Assembly: GCA_016714905.1 (NCBI GenBank)
Contig: JADKBW010000001.1
Coordinates: 288,443-352,442, forward strand
Length of the DNA stretch: 64,000 nt
Direction of reading: 5' to 3'
Source: Flavobacterium sp.
GTDB taxonomy: Bacteria; Bacteroidota; Bacteroidia; Flavobacteriales; Flavobacteriaceae
Each line of letters starts with the position of its first letter. Position 1 is the stretch's first letter. The notes under the pieces were generated by a model. It was not told where the DNA came from. It made no database searches and saw only the letters and a program-made list of their open reading frames with translations. Shown here piece after piece: positions 55,701 to 64,000 of this stretch. The translations under genes and the position numbers were made by a program.

Positions 55701-58700
55701 AGAAGTGGAACCGCCAGAGTTAAAAGCCGTCACAGTATAAGAAGTAGTGCTCACAATTACTGAAGGTGTTCCAGAAATCACACCCGTTGTAGTATCAAAA
55801 GACAATCCACTAGGCAAAGCAGGTGCGATGCTATAACTAGTAACTGCTCCACCAGAAATAGTTGGATTTAGACTTGAAATAGTTGTTCCTCGAGTAAACA
55901 CGTTAGGCGAGTTATAACTCAAAGCACTAGGCGCCACGTCATTCACTGTGATGACCACTGCAAAAGAAACGCTACCGCCAGAGTTGAAAGCTGTTACCGA
56001 GTATGAAGTGGCTACTAATTGCCGTTGGCGTTCCAGAAATAACACCAGTCGCAGAATCAAAAGACAATCCACTAGGCAAAGCAGGTGCGATGCTATAACC
56101 AGTCACTGTTCCACCAGAAATAGTTGGATTTAGATCAGAAATAGTAGTTCCTCGAGTAAATACGTTAGGCGAGTTATAACTCAAAGCACTAGGCGCCACG
56201 TCATTCACCGTAATGACCACTCCAAAAGAAGTGGAACCACCAGAATTGGTAGCCGTTACCGTGTAGGTTGCAGAAAAAGAAATAGCCGTTGGTGTTCCTG
56301 AGATTCTTCCCGTTGCAATATTAAAAGACAATCCACTAGGCAAAGCAGGTGCGATGCTATAACTAGTCACTGCTCCACCAGAAATAGTTGGATTTAGACT
56401 TGAAATAGTTGTTCCTCGAGTAAACACGTTAGGCGAGTTATAACTCAAAGCACTAGGCGCCACGTCATTCACTGTGATGACCACTGCAAAAGAAACGCTA
56501 CCGCCAGAGTTGAAAGCTGTTACCGAGTATGAAGTGGCTACACTAATTGCCGTTGGCGTTCCAGAAATAACACCAGTCGCAGAATCAAAAGACAATCCAC
56601 TAGGCAAAGCAGGTGCGATGCTATAACCAGTCACTGTTCCACCAGAAATAGTTGGATTTAGATCAGAAATAGTAGTTCCTCGAGTAAATACGTTAGGCGA
56701 GTTATAACTCAAAGCACTAGGCGCCACGTCATTCACTGTAATGACCACTCCAAAAGAGTGGAACCACATCGGACTAAAGCCAGGGCGACTCAGAAGGGAA
56801 CCACCAAATTGGTAGCCGTTACCGTGTAGGTTGCAGAAAAAGAAATAGCCGTTGGTGTTCCTGAGATTCTTCCCGTTGCAATATTAAAAGACAATCCACT
56901 AGGCAAAGTAGGTGTGATGCTATAACTAGTCACAGCTCCGCCGGAAATAGTTGGATTTAAATTAGAAATTGCATTACCAATGGTGTAAACATTAGGCGAG
57001 TTATAACTCAATGAACTCGGCGCCACGTCATTCACCGTAATGACCACTCCAAAAGAAGTGGAACCACCAGAATTGGTAGCCGTCACCGTGTAGGTTGCAG
57101 AAGAAGAAATAGCCGTTGGCGTTCCTGAGATTCTTCCCGTTGCAGTATTAAAAGACAACCCATTTGGCAAAGCAGGTGTGATGCTATAACTAGTCACTGT
57201 TCCGCCAGAAATAGTTGGATTTAAATTAGAAATTGCATTACCAATGGTGTAAACATTAGGCGAGTTGTAACTCAAAGTACTTGGCGCCACGTCATTCACT
57301 GTGATCACCAATCCAAATGTTGTTGAACCACCAGAATTATTAGCCGTTACCGTATAAGTAGTTGATCCACTAATTGCTGTTGGTGTTCCAGAGATTACCC
57401 CTGTCGCAGTATTAAAAGACAACCCGTTAGGCAAAGCAGGCGAAATGCTATAACTAGTCACTGCTCCACCAGAAATAGTTGGATTTAAATTAGAAATTGC
57501 ATTACCAATGGTGTAAACATTAGGCGAGTTATAACTCAATGAACTCGGCGCCACGTCATTCACCGTAATGACCACTCCAAAAGAAGTGGAACCACCAGAA
57601 TTGGTAGCCGTCACCGTGTAGGTTGCAGAAGAAGAAATAGCAGTTGGCGTTCCTGAGATTCTTCCCGTTGCAGTATTAAAAGACAACCCATTTGGCAAAG
57701 CAGGCGAAATGCTATAACTAGTCACTGTTCCGCCAGAAATAGTTGGATTTAAATTAGAAATTGCATTACCAATGGTGTAAACATTAGGCGAGTTGTAACT
57801 CAAAGTACTTGGCGCCACGTCATTCACTGTGATCACCAATCCAAATGTTGTTGAACCACCAGAATTATTAGCCGTTACCGTATAAGTAGTTGATCCACTA
57901 ATTGCTGTTGGTGTTCCAGAGATTACCCCTGTCGCAGTATTAAAAGACAACCCAGTTAGGCAAAGCAGGTGTAATACTATAACTAGTCACAGCTCCACCA
58001 GAAATAGTTGGATTTAAACTTGAAATAGTAGTTCCACGTGTAAAAACATTAGGCGAGTTGTAGCTCAAAGCACTCGGCGCCACGTCATTCACTGTGATCA
58101 CCACTCCAAAAGTTGTTGAACCTCCAGTATTATTAGCCGTTACCGTATAAGTTGCAGAAGAAGAAATAGCCGTTGGCGTTCCTGATATTCTTCCCGTTGT
58201 AGTATTAAAAGACAATCCACTAGGCAAAGCAGGCGAAATGCTATAACTGGTTACTGTTCCACCAGAGACGGTTGGATTTAAACTTGTGATAGTAGTTCCA
58301 CGCGTAAAAACGTTAGGCGAGTTATAACTCAAAGCACTAGGCGCCACGTCATTCACTGTGATTACCACTCCAAATGTTGTTGAACCACCAGTATTTGATG
58401 CCGTTACGGTATAGGTTGCAGTAGCTCTAATTACTGTAGGATTACCTGATATGATTCCAGTGCTAGTGCTGAAAAACAGTCCAGTAGGTAAGCTTGGTGA
58501 AATACTATAACTAGTCACTGTTCCTCCAGAAGAAGTTGGACTTAAACTCGCAATTGCGGTTCCTCGTGTAAACACATTTGGCGAAGGGTAACTCAAAGCA
58601 CTCGGCGGTATATCTCTAACGGTAATAACAATGCCGAAGGAAGTACTTCCACCCGAATTTGTAGCCGTTACCGTATAAGTTGCAATTGAAGTTACGGCAG

Positions 58701-61700
58701 TTGGAATACCAGAGATAACCCCAGTTGTAGTATCAATGGAAAGCCCACTAGGCAAAGCAGGAGAAACACTATAACTTACCACTGCACCTCCCGAAGAGGT
58801 TGGTGTTAAATCAGCAATACCAGTTCCTTTAGTGAATACATTAGGAGAAGCATAAGTTAAAGCAGTAGGCGCTCCATCGGTTACGGTGATATTCAAACTA
58901 AAAGTTTCTGTTCCGCTAGCATAAGTTCCTGTCACGGTATAATTACTAGCAAGAGCAGCCACGGTTGGTGTTCCCGAGATTACACCAGAAGTTGTGTTAA
59001 GGGTAAGACCGCTGGGTAAACTTGGCGACACACTATAGCTAGTCATTACTTGAGTGGTTGAGGGAACCAGATTTGTAATGGCGGCACCAACATTAAACAC
59101 ATTTGGAGACGCATAAGACAAAGGTATTTTCACTCCATCCACGGCAATGTTATTAAAGGTAACACGAGCCCCTAAATCGGCAGTCATGTTCGGACCAGTA
59201 AAACGCAAACGGATTTTGAAATTAGAATTATTATCCACCGCAGTAATCGTGGAGAAATCAACAGAAAACAGCTGATAAGCAGTCGTTAAAGGCAAGGATG
59301 AAGAAGCCAAGTCCAGTGGTTATCCAAACAGGTGCTCCGGCATTTACAGCATAATCAACCGAGATTGCAGAGGCGGCACCTTCATCAACGCTAGCGAAAG
59401 AGAACTTAATTTTCTTATAACCTAGGGTCGAGAAATTAAACACCATCGTGTTTTCTAAACCACCGCTTTGGAAAGGTTGTTTGATTTGAATCCCTCTCAT
59501 ATCGCTACTAGCGTAAGGAATATTTCCGTTGACAGCTTGTCTGTAATTAATCGTTGTTGGATTATTTCTTCTTTCCATAGAAGATTTACCAGCATTGGTC
59601 GTGGGATAACCCGTGTTACAAGATTGATATTGAATCACACCATTAGTAGCGAGTTCATAGGTAGAATTTAAGAAAGTCAATTGCGCCCCGTTGACAATGT
59701 TTCCATCCATCATCCAGAAATAAATCGGCACACTAACATCTACAATTCCGTCTGGAACAAAGACAGCAGTGATAGAGAAATTACCCGTTGGTGTAATTGT
59801 AATCTCATCATCGGTACTTGTTGAAGCTCCAGTCCAATTGCTAAAGACATAACCTGGTTTAGCTATGGCTTTTAGTTTAAGTGGAATACCACTAAAATAG
59901 ATTCCCGTCCACGGATAAGGATTTCCAGTAATGCCAGGAGTTCCATCTTTAATCTCAATGGTACTTATTTTAACATAACCATGATCATAATTCGAAGTAT
60001 TCAACGTCGCGTTGATGTTTGACGATATACCGAATTTCGAACGAATGTGTGTACGCTGAAAAGCAGGTCTTTGATTGAAAAAATTTACATGCTCATTTAA
60101 ATGATATTGCCAATCCCCATTGTTTAGAGGTGCTTTCCATCTAAAATATTGATCGGGCATTTCCGGAGCAATAACCGCAGCCATTTCATTTTGTTTTGCG
60201 ATCATCCTTGCTGGAAGAAAGTTGGTGTTCATCAAATCGGCAAATCGGTTGATGAAATCATTTTTAAAAGTATTGTTTTGAAGTAATTTTCGAAGAATCA
60301 ACGTGGACCATGGCGGATTAGGACTTGTCCCATTGGTCGCAGTTGCATCTGCAAGCGAGTTGTAATCCGGTTCATCCAAAGTACTATCCATGTCGTGGAT
60401 TGCCCAACGCCATCTACCGTCATGTCCATACGGAGCATTTGGCACAAAGCCCGCAGTTCGTTTTCTCCAATACACGATGTTATTTCCTGGCCAGTCATCG
60501 TTTTGAGCAAAAATGTTTGTGGTGAAATAATCAATAAAATTATCCGTATCCATTCTAGTTTGGATAAAGGCATAATTAGCATCACTTGTAAAGGAATTGC
60601 TCGAAATATAGGAATACATGTTATCATAATCCACTATATCGCCTTCTTGAACTGCATTTTGGTTTTCAATCAAGTCAACGTCGTCAATATTGTAAACCTG
60701 CTTAAAATAATTGTTGTCATATTTCTCGCGCATATTAAGCAAACCCCAATACTCGCCATTCATAAAAACGACCATAGGTTGAAATGATTCCGTTTCCATC
60801 CGCAGGTCTTTTACCAGTTGATGGTTTAATGCATCTCTAAACATGGTGTTGTAAAAATCGCTACCGCCACTTTTTGCACTTAATCTTTCATAGCTAGTAT
60901 ACGGTTCATCAGCAAAAAATTTGTAAGACATATTATCATCGCCAAAATCAGAACGAGCGGCAATATTCCATGATTTACTTGGATAGACGCGTGAAAAAGC
61001 TCCTCGAATTCGAATACCAACTTCTTGATTTATTTTCTCTAGACCATTTACAAAATAATGCATATTGGCCTTTCTTTCGTTTTCAATCCCGTCCCTTTCA
61101 TAATTACCAATTTGTCGTGACGGCGTGCTATTTGGGTTGGCAAGACGCCAAGTTTCAAAGTCTATTCCAGCCACCGCAATTCCATCTTTGTAATCATATA
61201 AATCGTTTTCATCGAAACTAAAAGAAAGTACCGGAAGCGAATATTTACTTGGACCTGCAGGCGTAATAAAATAATTCTTAGAAACGGTTTTACTTGATAA
61301 AGCACCGGGCTTAATCACTTTCGCTCTAATTACATTTCCTTTATAAATGGGGCCGTTGGGAAAATAAGGCGGTGTAAAGTCATAAGTCGTGGAAATCACG
61401 GAAACTTTATTGGGCTGTGGCGTTCTATCGGCAACGGCAATAGGAGCAGTATAGGTAAGGGTTTGAAAAGTATTGAACAGAAATGGTCCAAATGCTTGTC
61501 CAGGATTTCTGGCATATTGATTCCTGTAATTGTATGTCGTTCCACTTAAATTATTCTCGTCTGGCTCTGATCCGTCTAGAGTGTATAAAATAGTTGTTCC
61601 GGGATCTGGCGATGAAATAGTTAAATTAAATCCAGAAGTCAAAAATCCTGAAGCCTGAGAAAATACAGGAGGATTTAGTGCTTCAGAGAATCCAGCGGTA

Positions 61701-62212
61701 GCATTTACTGCGTTTGGAGTTGGAGTTCCAAAAAAAACGTATGGACCAGTTCCGTTTGGAAAGCGACCGTAAGAAATATCAGCTTGTAAACTAACAGGCG
61801 GAACCGTATTTATTGTTACTCCAGAGGTATTTGTCAGATATAGAGCTTCTCCGGAGGCACTAATTTTAAAATTGGTGTGTAATGGACTTCCTGCTACAGA
61901 ACGATTTTTGTCTGAAGCCCAAACGATAAGATATTGCCCGGCGCCAAGAGAAACATTTGGGAATGTCCATTTGTATAAAAGCAGCGGATCATCGGACAGA
62001 CCAAAACCCAATAGATTTACGGATGAAGAACCTGTATTGTATAATTCTATCCAATCTTGACGCGAACTGTCTTCATCTTGAATCGAATTAGTATTTGACG
62101 CAAGAATTTCATTGATAACAATAGTCTGAGCATTTATCTTAATTGCGTATACGGCAGAGAGGAGTGCAATTAGCACCAAAGTAATTTTTTTCATTGTAGT
62201 AGTTTTTGACAC
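52794..62212 (-). pseudogene. Giant secreted CotH/Ig-repeat protein with T9SS signal, frame-broken
   Basis: One 9.4-kb gene, about 3100 residues, split in five frames. 62212 to about 59300: signal peptide, lamin-tail domain (about residues 30-135), a chitobiase C-terminal-like domain (ILYTLDGSEPDENN), a CotH-kinase-like domain (about 330-700, with GRWRWAIHDMDSTLDEPDYN and NGEYWGLLNMREKYD) and an InlB-like repeat (GYVFSNWTGASTSTD). Then about 23 Ig-like repeats of about 88 residues, each with SYSISPALPxGLSFdxxTGvISGTPtai and TYTVTAxNSGGSTTFxVVITVNDvAPs. The C-terminal 70 residues (NQFKNISIYPNPFLDIINVNG...IFKVIKR) are a T9SS type A sorting domain. Frames break near 59300, 57950, at the insertion at 56760-56804 and near 56015. 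It would be a long cell-surface or secreted adhesin-like protein. Errors versus real loss cannot be separated here. Confidence 0.85.
53041..59130 (-). repeat. About 23 tandem Ig-like coding repeats, with 528-bp higher-order units
   Basis: The repeat length is mostly 264 bases (88 codons). Copies are not equally related: blocks of two repeats recur almost identically, for example from 55882 and 56408 (526 apart) and from 57013 and 57541 (528 apart), and a similar block recurs from 54197 to 54987 (790, three units). So the gene has recently grown by duplication of two- and three-repeat blocks. The array is a likely hotspot for unequal recombination and for assembly collapse. Confidence 0.85.
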
Positions 62213-62358
62213 TTCGAAATTAAGTTAATCTTAAGGCAATGTTATTTTTAATCGTCACAAAACATAAATACTCGACAAAAGGAATTTTTAGAAAATTGTA
62301 GCGCAATTAATTACACATCAAGGAGCTAATTTTTAAGATTACTGCAATCGAAAGGGTG
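62213..62358. other. Gap between tandem Ig-repeat genes
   Basis: AT-rich, no gene. Expected to hold the end of the upstream transcript and the promoter of the downstream giant gene; no certain element recognised. Confidence 0.3.
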
Positions 62359-64000
62359 TTATTTCTTTATTATTTTAAATGTTTTTACTGTCTTTTTCTC
62401 AAATATTTCCAGAAAATATAATCCGCTTGGAATCTCCATAATTTTAATTACTCCAGTGCTCAAGGAACCTTCTTGAATAAATTTACCTTCGACAGAATAT
62501 ATTCTATAAGTTGCATTTCCTAAATTTCCATTCACATTGATACTATCCAAAAATGGATTTGGGTATATATAGATGTTTTCAAATTGATTATTATTAATAT
62601 TCAATAATTCTTCAACTGAAATAGTAATCTCGAAAGTAGCGCTACCGCCCGAGTTGAAAGCCGTTACCGTGTATGAAGTGGCTGCACTAATTGCCGTTGG
62701 CGTTCCAGAAATAGTACCAGTTGCAGTATCAAAAGCAAGCCCATCAGGCAAACTCGGTGAAATGCTGTAGCTTAAAACAGCGCCAGTAACTGTAGGAGTT
62801 ACATCAGAAATTGCAGTTCCAACGGTAAACACATTTATAGAAGGATAACTAAGGCCACTTGGAGCTACATCATTTACAGAGATTGACAAAGTAATAGAAA
62901 CGCTACCGCCCGAGTTGAAAGCGGTTACCGTGTATGAAGAGGCTGCGCTAATTGTCGTTGGAGTTCCAGAAATCACACCAGTGGCAGTATCAAAAGCAAG
63001 TCCATCAGGCAAACTCGGAGAAATGCTGTAACTTAAAACAGTAAGGATAACTAAGTCCACTTGGGGCTACATCATTGACTGTGATTTGAATCTCAAAAGT
63101 AACACTACCTCCAGAATTAAAAGCCGTTACCGTGTATGAAGAGGCTGCGCTAATTGTCGTTGGAGTTCCAGAAATTACACCAGTGGCAGTATCAAAAGCA
63201 AGTCCATCAGGCAAACTCGGAGAAATGCTGTAGCTTATAACAGCACCAAGAACCGTTGGAGTTAAATCAGAAATAGCAGTTCCAACAGTAAACACATTTG
63301 GAGAAGGATAACTAAGACCACTTGGAGCCGCATCATTGACGGTGATTTGCATCTCGAAAGAAACGCTACCTCCAGAATTAAAAGCTGTTACGGTGTAGAA
63401 ATCAGTGTCACTAATTGTCGTTGGCGTTCCAGAAATAGCACCAGTTGCAGTATCAAGCAAGCCCATCAGGCAAACTTGGAGAAATGCTATAACTTAAAAC
63501 AACGCCAAGAACCGTAGGAGTTAAATCAGAAATTGCAGTTCCAACAGTAAACACATTTGGAGAAGGATAATTAAGACCACTTGGAGCTACATCATTGACA
63601 GTGATTGACAAGGTAAAAGAAACGCTACCGCCCGAGTTGAAAGCTGTTACGATGTAGGAAGCAGCTGCACTAATTGCCGTTGGCGTTCCAGAAATCACAC
63701 CAGTGGCGGTATCAAAAGCAAGTCCATCAGGCAAACTTGGAGAAATGCTGTAGCTTAAAACAGCACCAAGAACAGTTGGAGTTAAATCAGAAATTGCAGT
63801 TCCAAAAGTAAACACATTTGGAGAAGGATAATTAAGACCACTTGGAGCTACATCATTGACAGTGATTGACAAGGTAAAAGAAACGCTACCGCCCGAGTTG
63901 AAAGCTGTTACGATGTAGGAAGCATCTGCACTAATTGCCGTTGGCGTTCCAGAAATCACACCAGTGGCGGTATCAAAAGCAAGTCCATCAGGCAAACTCG
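62359..64000 (-). pseudogene. Second Ig-repeat T9SS protein, partial, frame-broken
   Basis: Paralog tandem to the preceding gene; its N-terminus lies beyond the right edge. The visible part has at least six Ig-like repeats (SPNVFTVGTAISDLTPTVLGAVLSYSISPSLPDGLAF, about 86 residues each) and a T9SS type A C-terminal domain (NQFENIYIYPNPFLDSINVNG...KTFKIIKK). Frames break near 63454 (two bases missing relative to the other copies) and near 63043 (about 59 bases missing within a repeat). The stretch 62213-62358 between the two genes is AT-rich and must contain the promoter of the downstream gene; I see no clear box. Confidence 0.8.

Noticed and set aside
58031..58046. parS-like agttccacgtgtaaaa in the Ig array
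   Set aside because: 13 of 16 matches but the sequence is one variant of a coding repeat whose sister copies have ctcgag or gcg at the same place; no sign of selection as a site.
53041..59130. CRISPR or tandem DNA element in the Ig-repeat region
   Set aside because: The 264-bp period is a protein-domain period, with in-frame coding and codon-level variation, so it is coding repetition.
1..64000. A chromosomal origin within the window
   Set aside because: parS sites suggest proximity only; no dnaA gene and no cluster of DnaA boxes was found by reading, so the origin itself is not claimed.
1..64000. A defence system, secondary-metabolite cluster or insertion sequence
   Set aside because: Read in all regions; no transposase, nuclease-helicase pair, CRISPR, toxin-antitoxin or biosynthetic megagene was recognised. 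The helicase/HTH gene at 16053-18348 stands alone among housekeeping genes.

Overview
The window reads as chromosomal DNA of a flavobacterium (Bacteroidota, Flavobacteriaceae). It is AT-rich. Starts mostly lack Shine-Dalgarno sequences, and several genes are preceded by the Bacteroidota promoter form TTG-N19-21-TAnnTTTG. Gene content is typical of Flavobacterium-like genomes: a DUF4175-type giant membrane protein, DUF4837-type lipoprotein, head-GIN protein, GlnRS beside GltX, Tex, TatA-only Tat component, and secreted proteins with a T9SS type A C-terminal sorting domain.

Layout. 0-10 kb: A-type Fe-S carrier, metallo-beta-lactamase-fold hydrolase, MarR regulator, secreted subtilase and M1 metallopeptidase, rnpA, S41 protease with an OmpA-like partner, ElaA-type acetyltransferase and DUF4837 lipoprotein. 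10-19 kb: a frameshifted lytic transglycosylase with LysM repeats, pgk, holB, a DoxX-like protein, a frameshifted helicase/HTH protein and an SGNH-like protein. 19-27 kb: a minus-strand run DUF4175-ybeY-mnmG-lipoprotein-methyltransferase-OmpH. Near-perfect ParB-binding parS sites lie at both ends of mnmG, suggesting the segment is close to the replication origin. 27-35 kb: AlkB-like hydroxylase, gltX, beta-barrel protein, SPFH protein, a three-gene small-envelope-protein cluster and glnS. 35-36.2 kb: folB, tRNA-Cys, and a tandem array of 89-bp units in which each unit begins with a copy of the tRNA 3' end. 36-45.5 kb: VOC protein, LysE exporter, GIN protein, RNase R (frameshifted), DUF2007 protein, rpiB, tex, tatA, M23 peptidase. 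45.5-47.7 kb: GH3-family adenylase gene with an in-frame stop, then a damaged carboxypeptidase-regulatory-like gene. 47.7-52.8 kb: surface-polysaccharide operon (phosphorylase-like protein, Wzz-like protein, rfbA, rfbC, rfbD). 52.8-64 kb: two tandem minus-strand genes for giant secreted repeat proteins. The first joins a lamin-tail domain, a CotH-kinase-like domain and about 23 Ig-like repeats to a T9SS signal. The second is cut by the window edge.

Many genes are interrupted by one- or two-base indels, often in homopolymers, including genes usually intact (RNase R, MltD/LysM). This looks more like residual sequencing error than decay. In the Ig-repeat genes there are also repeat-associated deletions and a 29-nt foreign-looking insertion. 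The most interesting signals are the parS pair around mnmG, the tRNA-Cys-derived array, and the giant tandem repeat adhesin-like genes. No phage, transposase, CRISPR array or defence system was recognised.
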